Counted from the first letter of the stretch, positions 40,093-52,640 are shown. The stretch is 64,000 nt of DNA from Cacajao melanocephalus (GCA_963573385.1 CAUYLG010071191.1:1-64000), one strand, 5' to 3'. A program made the numbers and translations. Notes: a model not told the origin generated them from the sequence alone.

Positions 40093-40567
40093 AGATTTCT
40101 TGTTTATTTTGAAAATTCATGAATCTGGCATTAATGAGCCAGCTTTTCTGAATGGCAGAGCTGGCTGGATCTGAATAGTGGTTACATTTTTTAGGCAGAA
40201 CGTGTGCTTTCTTTCAGTAACCTCTGCTTAACTCATTCATGTTTTTTGCCTGGCCTAGTGTGTATTTGAATTTGCAACCCCTGGATCCCGGGTTTTATGC
40301 ACTGGAATTACCTAGAAAAGCTGAACTTTCCTCCTTGTGCTGGAGGGCTGAACATGTTGTTGCTACAGAAGCTGCTTGAGAACTGGGCATATCTCCCAGC
40401 ATAGTAGATGGAGTACTGAGCCCAGGGGGCAGGATCAGGGTCCTCTTCCTGGCTAGTATCAGGTGGATTATCCAGGCTCCTTCACACTGGTGGTACTATT
40501 TTCTGCCTTATAAGTTTGTATCAGTTAACAATGTTGATAAGCAACAGAAACAGGTTCTGATGAATTT

Positions 40568-40849
40568 TTTGTTGTTTTGACTCTGACACCCAGGCCAGAG
40601 TACAGTGGTGTGATCGCAGCTCACTGCAAACTCCACCTCTTGGGTTTCAAGCAATTCTCCTGCCTCAGCCTCCTGAGTGGCTGTTACTACATGTGCGTGC
40701 CACCACGCCTGGCAGATTTTTGTATTTTTAGTAGAGATGGGGTTTCCCCATGTTGGGCAGGCTGGTTTCAAACGCCTGACCTCAAGCAATCTACCTGCCT
40801 TGGCCTCCCAAAGTGCTGGGATTACGGGCATGAGCCACCGCGCCCAGCC
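40568..40849 (-). mobile_element. Alu element, antisense, with target-site duplication
   Basis: TTTTGTTGTTTTGACTCTGACACCC to CACCGCGCCCAGCC. CTGATGAATTT (40557-40567) and CTGGTGAATTT (40850-40860) flank it. It is the nearest full Alu upstream of exon 8, 1.3 kb away. Confidence 0.95.
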
Positions 40850-40860
40850 CTGGTGAATTT

Positions 40861-42084
40861 AAACGAAATGAGACTTTGTTGAAAGGATATTGGAAGACTG
40901 ACACTATCAAAGGAAAAGCGAATGATCTAGACTTGGAAAGTTCCAGAAACTAGAGTTACTCTGAGGACCATGGGTGGAAGGAATTAAAGGAATTGATAAA
41001 TTGCCTCTGCATTTTTCCTCATTTCTTTATCATTCCTCTCAAGAGTCTAAAGTCCTGAAAAAGAATCAAGTTGGTCTGACCCACATCCTTGATAGGGGAG
41101 GATGGGACACCTTGGTTGACAGTCCCTCTAAGACTTTATACCGTGAAAGAAAAGACTTTGCAAGAGGAGATTTAGGTGATGTTGCCAGACAAAGGGGATG
41201 AGGTATGGAATTATGCAATAGAAACAAGTATTCATTAGTCCTCTTCTCAAGGTTGTCATGAAGATAATAAATCTGCACTGTCAAATGCTATAAAAGAGTA
41301 AGGGAGTAGTGTTTCAGTTTACATGAGAACCAAGTTATGGGTGTGCTTTTTAAGTAAACAGATATATTGGCATCTGTTAGATAAGAAATATATTGAATGA
41401 ATGACTTAGAACACAGACAATTTCCTTGAAATTGAAATGACAATTTTATTCCTTTTAGCAGTTGCTTTGGTTATAAAATCTCCAAAGAAGCCACACTAAT
41501 TTTAAATTTTAAAAAATCTATAAAATCTAAAGATGTTCTTTGAAATGCTTATTCAAAGAAATGGTCTTTCTGATTTTTGGGTTCCCGTTATTGTCTTTGC
41601 AAGATCTTGATTTGCAACAAGCAAGGAAAATGAGTGAATCTTTCCCCATCTTCCCCTGTGAAACATTGCTGGCATGGGTAGAAATTTAAAGTAATGATTC
41701 AAATAAGAGAAGCAGAGAAAGCCTCAGCTGGATGGCAGGAAACAGAGAGTGAAAGTCAGAGACTGCTCTTTTTTAAAAAGGCAAAACAAACAACTCACAG
41801 TGAAGTGTACGTGAAAATCATTTCTGATAATAGGTCGTGGTAGGCAATTCCCAGGAAAAAAACAATCGTTGGTGTGCTGAGAAAATTAGAGTAAGAATGC
41901 GCAGTATCTTGATGTGTTACTTAAGGCAATGGAGCTTTAGAGTTTACCTTATGTGCCATGTACATTGATTAAACACAAAATATATGCTGGCCATTTTTGG
42001 CCATCATTTACTGTATTGATTTGTTAGCAGGGGAACTGTAATAAAAAAGCCATTGATTTACTGTCCTTATTTGCTTATGGGCTT
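40861..42084. other. Unique intronic DNA upstream of exon 8
   Basis: No repeat or other gene seen. It holds the 3' end of intron 7 leading into the exon 8 acceptor. Confidence 0.6.
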
Positions 42085-42141
42085 TTTTTTTATTATTAAT
42101 TTTTCACTTTTTCTTTCTCTTTTTTGGATCATTTCTTGTAG
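42085..42141 (+). other. FTO: 3' splice acceptor of FTO exon 8
   Basis: A T/C-rich tract of about 55 bases ends in TTCTTGTAG directly before the first exon codon. TATTATTAAT-like sequence near 42091-42100 or GGATCAT near 42126-42132 could hold the branch-point adenosine. The boundary is fixed by the match to FTO codon 414 and the AG at 42140-42141. The branch point is inference. Confidence 0.9.
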
Positions 42142-42279
<138 letters not shown>

Positions 42280-42694
42280 TGAAATAGGATTTGTTGTTCT
42301 TGACAAACAAGAACTATATTTGGCCAAGCCCTTCCTTATGGCTGGCCTCGTCCCTTTCCTTTGAGGGGCCAGGAAAAATAAGCATATTTAAGATGCTTTC
42401 AGCTAAAGTTAGCTTTCCTGCCCATGCTACCTACATTAATTGTAATGATCCATTGATGTCATCAGTATATTTACACAATTTATTCCTGATAAATTGCGTA
42501 AACATACTGAGAAATTCCAATTTAGCATACATGTTTGCATTTTGAGCATAGTGTAATATAAGTACCTGATGCCGAAGAGCCCTTTTTAATCAACAGTCTA
42601 AAAGACTAGCATTGCTATTTCATTAGGGCAGATGTCAGGGAAATCCATATAGTGCTCTTATATCACTCTGTGCAGAGCAGATTACTTGAAAGTA

Positions 42695-43053
42695 TAGTCA
42701 TGCATCCCTTAATGATGGGGATAGGTTCTGAGAAATGTATCCTTAGGCGATTCCCATTGTGTGAACATCATAGACTACACTTACACAAACCTTGATGATA
42801 GAGCCTGCTATATACCTAGGCTATATGGCATAGCCTGTTGCTCTGGGGCTGCAAACCTGTACAGCATGTTGCTGTACTGAATATTATAGGCAGTCGTAAC
42901 ACAACGGTAAGTATTAGTGTATTTAAACACAGCTTGGTATAGAAAAGGTACTGTAAAAATATGCTGGTGTAATCTTATGGAATGGGACCACTGACATATG
43001 TAAGGTTCGCCGTTGACCAAAACCTCGAAAAAATTGTTATGTGGCAATGACTG
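42695..43053 (+). mobile_element. MER2-type Tigger (TcMar) nonautonomous transposon
   Basis: Complete element: AGTCATGCATCCCTTAATGATGGGGATAGGTTCTGAGAAATG at one end; GGCTATATGGCATAGCC, CTGTACAGCATGTTGCTGTACTGAATA and GAAAAGGTACTGTAAAAATATG inside; and GTTGACCAAAACC..GTGGCAATGACTG at the other. The terminal AGTCATGC/GCAATGACT pair is the inverted repeat, flanked by TA. Most ancestral CpGs are lost. Confidence 0.9.
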
Positions 43054-43753
43054 TAGTTCATTCATCAATGCCATTTCTAGGGTTGACCAACTAGGAATGA
43101 TTCTTGTTTCAACCTGGTCTCTTTCCATGGAGTTTACCTGTGCTTAGAAACTGTGTTACCGGTGAAAAGTGTCTTTAAATCATCCGTTTTTAGAGAACTG
43201 ATGCTTGCATAGTAAATATCATGTTATCCTGTTCTTTTTTGAAAAACGGTTGATATTGTGGGAGGCTAGAACTAGTTCTCTCCCATGTTAGGTTTATCTT
43301 TTAGATTTGCAGTTTGTAAAAATTATTGAATTGTCGTCTGCCTCTAAGCAAGAGGGAGAGGAACCAGGAAAGGTAGGGCATATTTTGTCTCAGAGTCTTA
43401 TTTGGTGCTTAAAAATTCTATGTGCCTGGGAGTCCAGAACATTTATTGATAGGTATAATATTCCCCAAATGACTTCATTTAAAAAGAATTTACAATAATT
43501 GATAGTTTTACTAGTAATAATTATAAAAATAGGTTTGTCTGAACAAGGCTGAAGATGAACATTTTCCAAGAAAGGAGACAGTATGAAGTATTGATTCTCA
43601 CTGGGTATCAGAAAGCTGCTTTTTCAAATGTGTGTTATCTTTAAATTCAGACTTGTATTTAAACAGTAATTTAAAAATTCCCAACAGTATTTCCCTTCCC
43701 CTTCCCCTATCTTTTTGGTGGTATGGTAGGAGTAAATGGCAGACAGTTTCTTT

Positions 43754-43894
43754 TTAAAAAAAAAATTTATAAAAATAGAGACAGGGTCTTGCCATATTAT
43801 CAGGCAGGTCTTAAACTCCTTGCCTCAAATGATCCTCTTGCCTTGGCCTCCCAAAGTGCTGAGATCACAGGCACGAGCCACCACGCCTGGCCAG
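43754..43894 (-). mobile_element. Alu left monomer (FLAM-like), antisense
   Basis: A-rich stretch, then ATAGAGACAGGGTCTTGCCATATTATCAGGCAGGTC to CACCACGCCTGGCC: only one Alu monomer. TGGCAGACAGTTTC (43737-43750) and TGGCAGATGGTTTC (43895-43908) flank it, so it integrated as a monomer. Confidence 0.9.
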
Positions 43895-43908
43895 TGGCAG
43901 ATGGTTTC

Positions 43909-46870
43909 AACCAAAGTAATGACTAAATGATTTCCAATTTACCTTTCAATAACTAATTTTAAAATTTTCTTTGTATTACAAGTTAAGCATGTATATTCAT
44001 TAATGTACAAATATTAAGGAATAGGATATCAGTTTGGGGACATCTAAGGGGTTTCTTTGTGTCTGTTTAATGTTTTATGTCTTCCCCATGATGATTCTAA
44101 TTAAATAGAAAGGAAGAAAGAATTCCTCTGTAATCTCTCCTCCATTTCCCTTCTGTCCAAAGACCACGTGGCCCAGTGAGAGCACCAATGGTTATCTTTT
44201 GTTGAGTGCATTTGGTTTGTTAACAATAATTTTTTAGTACACCAAATCATTAGACAACATGGTCAAAGTGGCCTGTTTGAAAGGAATCTGCTTTCAGCAT
44301 TTCTGGCCCTTACTGCTAACAATTTAATCAGAAGCTGGAGCCAGTGTTGAAGTTGATGTAGTCTAGCAACTGAAACAAAAATTCTCAAGTCCTTTGTGTT
44401 TAAGAGAGGAGGAAAGAAAGAGCTTAGCAGCTGACACTGTGCAGGCCCCCTTAAAACTAAACACCTGAAAGAAAATTTCAAGAGGCTGGTGTCTTGAGAT
44501 CTCAGAAGGACAAGTGTCCTCAGAGTATTAAATAACCATAATCCTTCTCCCCACCCCTTCTGCATCCCCATTTGATGTTTCCCATCCTAGTGACCTATCT
44601 ACAGACTCATCCATGCGATCCATATAAACAGACGGTTACCATACACCTTTCTTTTCCTCATCAAAGTGTCATCTGGCTGTCTGGAATTGGGCATTGCCTC
44701 GAGTAGCCGTCAAGCGGGTGGTGGTGAAAGTTATAAAACATCCACTGCAGTGCTTACTGAGCAGCCTAGTTTTAGAGATTGGCCTATTGTGTACTTCGGA
44801 ATTACACAAGGAAAAATGTGCTTTGACAGAAAATAATTAGCACTCACCAAAGGCCAAGCAATAGGTTACAGTATTTTACTTTCATCAAAGCTATCAGGGG
44901 ATCAGTTAGATTAGATAATAGAATTTTTTTTTCCTCTGAAAGTTAAATACAGATGACTCTAATTACCTTATATTGCACATTAGAGAATGCATTATGAATT
45001 GTACAACTTCAAGAAATTTAGGTCAACGGAGCCGCCACAGCTGGCAATAACTTTAGTGTAAGTCTTCTGTAGTAAAGGTTTTTACCCCTCTTTAGCAGGT
45101 TCATTTGCGATCATATTAAGGAGAATTTTAAAAGTAAAACTTGTAACCTGGTTATAAAATATTTGTCTGTCTCTCAGGTCGGGCGCCAAGCCATTGTTTG
45201 GGACTCACTGAAGTCTCTTAAACTGAAGCATATGTTCCTTGTAATTTAGCTTTTTGAGGAAAATGTCAATTTTGCATGACTTGGGGTAACCGAGTTTGTC
45301 ACAGTGTCACACAGCCCAGCGACTCTAGAGGCACATCTGAGTGCTTCGGGTTTCCTTCTCCAAGCTTGGTAATCCCATAAACAACCCTCTCCAAATAGGC
45401 TTATTAGGGCTGTCTGTTCACTTCCCCAGAGTTGAATGATCCAAAGGACATTGGGAGAAGCTGTGTGAATACAGGGTAAGTGTTAACAGAAGTGGGACAG
45501 AATTTCTGAAGATTCGCCTTTGTTTATCCAGTCCCCTCTGCCTGATGGACAGCTTGTTATAGCTTTTAAAGAACTGGGCAAGCCCTCTGATCTGACCCCT
45601 TCTTGACCTGCACAGCCCAAAGGTCAGTCTGCAGCTAATAAACTCTGAGGTTCTTAGGGTCTACTGTAGGAAAAGGCAGAAAAAGAGCAGCTGCAAGGAC
45701 CGGGTGTCCCAGGATAGGCTACTTTAGGGTCACTCTCTGATAATGAAAATGATTACCAAATTATATGGAAGTTTAACCGCAATCGTGAGTGAGAGGAGGG
45801 TGGGGCCCAGCGTATTAGGTTTGATAAATGAACTGTGAAGAGGCCCATCTGGCTCTCAGCATCTTTTCTCCCCCTCTTTCCCTACCAAGGGGAAACATTT
45901 TAAAATAACAGCAGTACATATAGACTCAATGACCCATGCAAGGAGCTGGAATGGATTAAGATTTAATGGTGACAGTGGAAGAAATTATCATTTGAAAAGT
46001 GCTCCAAAGAAAAGGTACAGTTTAATGTCCACACCCGAGTTGTCTTTCTAAATAAAATATGTTAAAAGTCAGTGCCGTGTTTATCTTCTACAAAGCCCCG
46101 GCGTCTTTCCTAGATGGCTGAAATTTTGAGGGTGTTGTTTATTATGGAATAATTATTCATAGTTTAGCTTCAGGAATGGATTGGGCTTCCTTTGCCTTGA
46201 AGTCAGAATGAGAATCAAACATTTTGTTCTGCCTGCTTTACTCATAATTAGGTAAATCAAGTGTTAGAGAAAACGCTTTTCCAAAAAAACTTGCGTCCAT
46301 ATCAGCCTCTGACCGCTGATTATTATGCACTCTTTGGTACTAAATATATATGTGACTCTTGAACAGAGTCTCATTCCTGCTACAACCTGGCAGCTTTTCT
46401 GTAAATACAAGACAAAAGCACATAATGTTAATTGAGTAATGTTTGGTTCTTTTTCTTTTTTTTCAAAGAAACATCATAGTGAGGCTATACGTCTATTTAT
46501 TTACCGCTAATTGATAAGGGTAATTATTACCACAACAGAGTGGCAAGTTCTCTGACCCACTCAGGAAAGTATTTAATGGTAGATGTCTGGAATTGTGGTG
46601 AAAACCCTTTATATTGAACTACATTGTCTCATAATACAAGCCTCACTCAGATAATCATTATGTTAAAAATCAAAACAGAAGTCTTCTAAACATTACCCAA
46701 AGTTAGCATGTTTTTCATCAGGGTTTTGATTTCACTATCTATGTCTGGGGGAATTTCGAGTGAGCAGAAAGCCAGGTGGAGGATAATTCAGGGAGCTGGC
46801 AAATACTTTGAGAATCAACTGTGCTTTTTAACTTTAAAGCCATGGCCCTAAAGTTTTGCTAAATGAGGTG
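43909..46870. other. 3-kb repeat-poor block with homeodomain-type motif clusters
   Basis: I see no transposon in this stretch, the longest such block near exon 8. From 46140 to 46535 there are repeated ATTA/TAAT cores (AATAATTATTC at 46148-46158, CATAATTAGG at 46243-46252, GTTAATTGAG at 46427-46436, CTAATTGATAAGGGTAATTATTACC-type text at 46507-46531). A RUNX-like AACCGCAA lies at about 45775-45782. These motifs are short and common in AT-rich DNA; enhancer function is inference only. Confidence 0.4.
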
Positions 46871-46873
46871 TAA

Positions 46874-46908
46874 ATACAAAAAAACAAAAAACAAAACAAA
46901 AAAAAACA
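46874..46908. repeat. A-rich low-complexity run
   Basis: AAAACAAAAAAC units; may be the remnant of a poly(A) tail. Confidence 0.85.
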
Positions 46909-46919
46909 TGGCCATTAGG

Positions 46920-47770
46920 ATTTTTTAAAAATTGAAGTGTAAGTCATATATAACATAAAATTTCATATAACAAAATTTATCATTTCAAAGTATACAGTTA
47001 AGTGATTTTTTTAGTATGTGTACAAGATTGTGCAACCATTACTATCCAGTTCCAGAGCACCTTCCTTCCCCCAAAAGGAAACCCTGCATCTGTTAACAGC
47101 CACCCTCAATTTCCCCTTCTCCCTACAGTCCCTAGCAACCACAAATCTACTTTTTATCTCTACAGATTTGCCTATTTATAACATTTGTTATAAATGAAAT
47201 CATACAGTACGGGGCCTTTTATGTCTGGCTTCTTTCATTTGGCATACTGATTTTAGGATGCATCATGTCATAGCATATAAGTATTTCATTCTTTTTTACT
47301 GCTGAATAATATTCTGCTATATAGATGTGCCACATTTTATTTAGCCAGTAATCAACTGATGGGCGTTTGTATTGTTGGACAGCAATCGATTGATGGACAT
47401 TGGGGTGGGTTGACTTTCTGGCTATCATGAATAATGCTGCAGTAAACATTCACGTACAAGTTTTTGAGTGACATGTTTTCAGTTCTCTTGGGTATATACC
47501 TAGGAATGGAGTTGCTGGGTCCTATGGTAATTCTGTGTCTAACTTTTTGAGGAACTGCCAGGCTGTTTTTCACGTCTGTTACACCATCTTATGTTCCCAA
47601 CAAAAGCACACAGTTTCCAATTTCTCTGTGTCCTCATCATTACCTGTTATTTTCATTTTTTTTTGGACTATAGACATCCTAGTGGTATATTATTGTGGTT
47701 TTGAATTGTGTTTCCCTACTGACTAATGGCATCAAGCATCTTTTCGTGTGCTGTTTGAAAACCATTGTTT
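46920..47770 (-). mobile_element. Old L1 LINE fragment, antisense
   Basis: TTGTGCAACCATTACTATCCAGTTCCAGAGCA, CCCTAGCAACCACAAATCTAC, TTTACTGCTGAATAATATTC, GAATAATGCTGCAGTAAACATTC and GGAGTTGCTGGGTCC are reverse L1M 3' text. It covers the same part of L1, in the same orientation, as the copy at 37.2-38.2 kb. Confidence 0.93.
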
Positions 47771-48699
47771 TTCAATAGGATATTTTTAAACATGGCGGAC
47801 TTAGGGACTTACCCCTCTTGTTATTGGTAAAGAGCTCACAAGCCTGTTAAGAATATTTGGCTTGTAGAAGGGGTGGGGTTCCAAATGAGGCTATCATTAA
47901 ATTACAGCAGTGCCCATTTCCCTGTTACCATGGTCAGGCCTGGGTCTTTATTTATTTGTATGTGGCCCCGCTTATTTTTTTCTAGAGATTACCTACTTAT
48001 TTCTCCTACCATTCTCTTATATTTCATTCAGCATTGCACACCGGATAGGAATGTAGCCTGATTAAATGGAAACTTGGTCCATTTATAGCTCTTTACCTTT
48101 TAGGCTCAAACAGAACTTACTGTACTCCCATAGGAGACAACTTCATTTGGGTCCAAGGAGCCTTAAAAATGGTGCTGAGATTCATTTCAAATAATGTTTA
48201 TGGAAGTTTTTTAGAAAAGCTTTTAGAACTACTTGCTTCTAGTTAAAAGTGACTCTCTTAAGATCCAGATAACTTTATGTAAATATCTTCCTCATGTTGG
48301 GCTTTGGCAGCTCCAGAAAACTGCCAAGTTCTCATTTTTTTTCTGGACTAGTAAAACAGCAGCCTTATTTGTTAGTCATCTTTCTATTCTCTCTGACCCC
48401 AGCCATCACCACCTACCCCCAGAATGGATCCACTCTGGACATCTTTGTTAAGGCTGCAAAATCTGGTTGTTAGAACCTAGAATGTGTAACGAAGAGGATT
48501 TACTATTCCAGGCTAATCAGCTTTAGAACTTTGATCTGGGCTCAACAAGTATAACACTTTGTATAAGTTACTTACGTGGATTAGCTTGGGTTCTCAAACT
48601 AGCACATGGAGGTGTTCTCCACAGGTATCTGTCTCTCCTTCTGCCTCCTGGTTAGTCATGGATTATATGCAAAACCGACAAGTCGGCACTGTCCAATGT
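47771..48699. other. Unique intronic DNA
   Basis: No gene or named repeat recognised. Confidence 0.55.
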
Positions 48700-48960
48700 A
48701 GCAATTAACTATTATTTATTGAGTGTTTATTAGGTGCAAGTAACTGTGCTAGACACTGTGTGGGAAATATCAAGATGAGAATGACATGAGCCTCAGCTGT
48801 AGAATCATTTAATGGGGAGATGGTAGTTAATAAGAATACAATGGCTAGCACACACACTTTAAATCTTTTTTCTGTGAGGCACTGTGAAACCGTAAGGTAA
48901 TTTAGCAATGGGGTCTGCCCTAAGGGAACTTACATTTTGATAGAAGCTTATAAAATGAAG
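48700..48960 (-). mobile_element. L2 LINE fragment, antisense
   Basis: TTATTTATTGAGTGTTTATTAGGTGCAAGTAACTGTGCTAGACACTGTGTGGG-type start, ATCAAGATGAGAATGAC and GTCTGCCCTAAGGGAACTTACATTTTGAT follow the reverse L2 3' end. Confidence 0.82.
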
Positions 48961-49069
48961 TAACCTGACGTTAATTATATATGGACTTGATTCTGTGTTT
49001 ACATTTTTTTCTCTCCTACCAGGATAAAAGTTGTATGAGGATAGGACGTTTGTTTGTTTGTTTACCCCA

Positions 49070-49370
49070 GGCCGGTTGCAATGGCTCACGCCTGTAATCC
49101 TAGCACTTTGGGAGGCTGAGGTGGGTGGATTGCTTGAGCTCAGGAGTTCGAGAACAGCCTGGGCAACATGGTAAAACCCCATCTCTACTAAAAAAATACA
49201 AAAAATTAGCCAGGCATGGTGGCACACACCAGTAGTCCCAGCTACTGGGGAGGCTGAGGTGGGAGTAAGTGCTTGAGCCCAGGAGGCAGAGGTTGCAGTG
49301 AACCGATCTCACCACTGCACTTCAGCCTGAGTGACAGAGTGAGACCTTGTCTCAAAACAAAAGAACAAAT
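49070..49370 (+). mobile_element. Alu element (AluS-like), sense
   Basis: GGCCGGTTGCAATGGCTCACGCC to GTGAGACCTTGTCTCAAAACAAAAG. Nearest sense Alu downstream of exon 8. TTTACCCCAG before and TTGCACCCCAG after may be a decayed target-site duplication. Confidence 0.95.
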
Positions 49371-49619
49371 TTGCACCCCAGATCTTTGTAGCATTAAGCT
49401 ATCTCTTCCATTAGAATAATGCCCTGTATCAAAGGACCTCACTGGCAGTTTACCACATATCCCTGGCATCTAGAAGAATGCCTGGCATTCAGATTTATCA
49501 AATAATTTTCCTCTCAATCCATTCCAGTGTTTGTAAGTACTCTGTGTTCTTTACTAATTTTGAAGAGGAATGGCCACTTGTGATATTGGCCTGTTGCTTT
49601 TTTTGCTCTTTTTCTTAAC

Positions 49620-49755
49620 CTTGCCTGGTGTGGAAATCTTGAAATTGGAAGTCAGGATGGATCTCTGATATTGAAAGTAAACATTGGTTATTAATCTAAT
49701 CTTGCTGGGGGTAGAAACCTTGAAACTGAAAGTAAGGAGAAACCTCTTAATGCAG
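49620..49755. repeat. Diverged ~81-bp tandem duplication
   Basis: CTTGCCTGGTGTGGAAATCTTGAAATTGGAAGTCAGGA-like text at 49620 recurs as CTTGCTGGGGGTAGAAACCTTGAAACTGAAAGTAAGGA-like text at 49701, an offset of 81 bases with about a quarter of positions changed. Could be part of an LTR-type repeat I cannot name. Confidence 0.65.
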
Positions 49756-50984
49756 TTCTCCGGTATTTAAGCCCCAAGGTGGTACCCCACGCTCTTATTC
49801 CAGCATGAGCAAAGAGGGGTGCTGTGTGCACAGGCTGACTCCGGTGTACTTGAGGAAGAGAACACCATGGAACTGGGCTAAGACCAGGACAAAAAGACGT
49901 GGTCTCCTCCCTGAGCCACCATTCCTGATTTGTTGCCTTTCCTGGAAGTGTAATGGAGCTGGGTGAGAAGAGGAAAAACTGGCATGACAGGGAAGAAGAG
50001 AATTGTAAAGACCGCCCTAGGACATGCCTCTGAATAAAGGGATGCGTTTTAGTTCGGTAGGGATAGGGACAAAGCTGAGGCTAATATAGCTTCTAGTCTG
50101 TAGGCCGCCGTTTTTTCCTGGTCACCTGCTAATGTCCTGATCTGCTTTAGTGATATCAGCACAGTTATGAACCTTAGTGTCGGTGACTTGGCACTTGGAC
50201 TAGAACCTGGAGCTGTGTTCACAAAAGCAGAGTTCTTCACCTTGAGGCTGGGCTATGGGATAATGAGACTGTTGCAGTTATCTGCGGAGACAGCCTATGA
50301 TTGTGTCTTCAGACCATGTCAGCTGCTATCATTCATGCTAAAGAGAGTGGCTGCTTACTCCAGCACACCTAGTTAGTTGGGAACTAGAAGTTGTGGCATC
50401 TGTATTTCGGTAGCTGTCCGTTGCAACTAGATAAATTTGTTTACAGTATTGAAGTGGGCACAAGGAATAAATGGAAGAGATTCCTGGGAGAAGCAGGGAG
50501 GCACTGGCCTGCTAATTGCCATTGGGTCTTTTTTAATACATCTGTCCCTTCTCTTTTAATAATTACAGTCTCTGCTCTTTGCTGCCCTTAGCAGAAGAAA
50601 GTTCTCTGTGTCTCTGATCCAGATTACTCCATAAAACCTGATAACTCCATAAAACCTCCTCATAAATGTGTAGGAATTGAAACATTGTATAAATTTAGAG
50701 TAAAGATTAAATGAGTCTAGAGATAGGGTTACTTTTTTCCCCCCATGATACAGCAACTTATCTTAAGGAGGCAAGTGGTGTTAATGTTATTGCCATTGTT
50801 ACTGTCATTATTTGAACAGTTTTATTGGAGACAAAAGCCAATTGAATTCTGTGAATCTTATTTGTAAAATCAACACATGGGCTTTAGCGTGAACTCTGTT
50901 TTTGGCAGGTTTCTGACTGTGATCAGTTGCTGGCTGGCTGTTTCTTATGGTCAATGCTTCTTAAACTTTTTGAGATAACATTGA
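49756..50984. other. Unassigned intronic DNA
   Basis: No gene seen. TATTTAAG near 49765 and AATAAAGG near 50033 are reminiscent of LTR promoter and poly(A) signals, but I cannot assign a family. ACTCCATAAAACCT occurs twice in tandem near 50625-50656. Confidence 0.4.
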
Positions 50985-51125
50985 TTCATTTGTTTATCCA
51001 ACATACATTTATTAAGTGTCTATTGTTTTCCAACCACTGTTTCAGGTTCTGAGAATATAGCAGTGAACAAAACTGATGAAAGTTCTTTCATGAAACTTGA
51101 CTCTAGTGGAATGACAGATATGAAC
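50985..51125 (-). mobile_element. L2 LINE 3' end, antisense
   Basis: TTCATTTGTTTATCCAACATACATTTATTAAGTGTCTATTG, GGTTCTGAGAATATAGCAGTGAACAAAACTGATG and GACTCTAGTGGAATGACAG match reverse L2. Confidence 0.87.
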
Positions 51126-51474
51126 TGTTTTCCTAAGTAGAACTCTGCAAATTTCTTTTATTATAATGTACATATAGTTGCTGTGCCCTGTATATTCACC
51201 AATACTCAACAGTGACCAAAATAATGTCATTTAGTTGAGATAGACATATACAGTTCTCTTTTCTGAGCTTTGTCATAAAGTAATCACTGGTTATAAAATT
51301 TGCATTTCTAGTTGCAGTGGGTCATATTTGGGAAGTATCTGTGGGATGCCAGTTTTCTGAGGGACACCATCCTAGGGAATCTGTAACATTAATTTTCCTT
51401 CGATTATCTGCACCCTAGTTCCCATTTACTTTTCCAAGACGTGTCACTTTAAAGGTCTTCGTTTGAAGAAGGCT

Positions 51475-51612
51475 TAAATTCAGGCCACATTATATTGACA
51501 AATCTCTCTTAAGAGAGAATGGGCAAAGCCGTACCTATCTCATAGATGTTGGGGCATTACATGTGACAATGCATTCAAGTGCTTCATAAATGCTGGTTAT
51601 TGCTGTTGTGAG
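51475..51612 (+). mobile_element. MIR SINE 3' portion, sense
   Basis: ACCTATCTCATAGATGTTGGGGCATTACATGTGACAATGCATTCAAGTGCTTCATAAATGCTGGTTATTGCTG-like text is the MIR 3' half. Confidence 0.72.
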
Positions 51613-51619
51613 TGATCTG

Positions 51620-51765
51620 TCAGTCATGCATTGGTTTTGCAAAGATTTCTTAAGTGCCTACCTGGTACTAGGCGCTATCGTAGTTCCTGAGGTTGTAGAG
51701 ATGAGTAACATTTGATTAGGGGAAATGTATTACACAATGTAGAGTAATAAATGCCATGGAAGAGA
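51620..51765 (-). mobile_element. L2 LINE fragment, antisense
   Basis: GATTTCTTAAGTGCCTACCTGGTACTAGGCGCTATCGTAGTTCCTGAGGTTGTAGAGATGAGTAAC-type text is reverse L2. Confidence 0.75.
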
Positions 51766-52059
51766 CTGAGTCATGATTCCATGGAAACCCACGTCCCAGG
51801 GAAGAAGACAGATTCTCCGTAAGCGTTCTCATAAGACTCTCATTTCTGTGCCCAGCCACAATGAGAAATACTGCTCCATTGCCAAATTGTGTTGGCTACC
51901 AGTGGATAGGTAGCTATTTGTCTCAAAGCATGAGTGAAAAATAGAAGGGAAATTTATACATAAGTATAGGTCATTGTATAAAATTTGTGTTACCTTCTTT
52001 CCATTGTATAAAGTTTGTGGAGGAAAAATGGTTTTCTTTTAGAGTAAATTGCATTAATA

Positions 52060-52315
52060 TGGTTGGGAGCATAGAGTTTAAATCAGATTGCCTGGGTTTG
52101 AATCTTGGATCCACTTCTATAAATCTAGGCAAATTACAATTGTGGATTGTAGCCAGATGAGTTACTTACCCCCTCTGAGCCTCAATTTTCTTATTTGTTA
52201 TTTGCCTAGGGAATAATAATAGAACCCATTTCATAGGGTTGATTAAACGATTAAATGTAAAACACACAGAGAAAGTACCTGTAACAACACAGTAGGTGTT
52301 CAATAAAAATGACCT
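52060..52315 (+). mobile_element. MIR SINE, sense, nearly full length
   Basis: TTGCCTGGGTTTGAATCTTGGATCCACTTC, GAGTTACTTACCCCCTCTGAGCCTCAATTTTC, AATAATAATAGAACCCATTTCATAGGGTTG and GTAGGTGTTCAATAAAAAT follow MIR consensus, with a short duplication around 52133-52150. Confidence 0.92.
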
Positions 52316-52504
52316 ATCATGATCTTCAGATCCAAACAAAAAAGCCAGGAATAAACCCAGACACCTTCATCCAAATTGGCCTCTCCTTTGAGAGAGTACC
52401 TTATCTAGTAAATATTGTAGTCTCCTGGTAGAGGCCTGATATTGCGAAATTGTTGCAGGGAAGAACATCAGACAGAGTTGATGTTCTGTGCTCATCACTG
52501 TCAC

Positions 52505-52640
52505 ACAGAATTGACGGGCGGAGGGCTGGACTCTAGTTTGAATCCCATCATTAGTGGCTGTAGGACTCTGGGCATGTCATAGACACTCTGCACCTTAGCT
52601 ACTTTATGTAAAAAAGAAGGAAATTGACCTCAATCACCCC
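52505..52640 (+). mobile_element. MIR SINE, sense, partial
   Basis: GCTGGACTCTAGTTTGAATCCCATC, GGCTGTAGGACTCTGGGCATGTCA and GCACCTTAGCTACTTTATGTAAAAAAG match the MIR 5' half. Confidence 0.75.
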
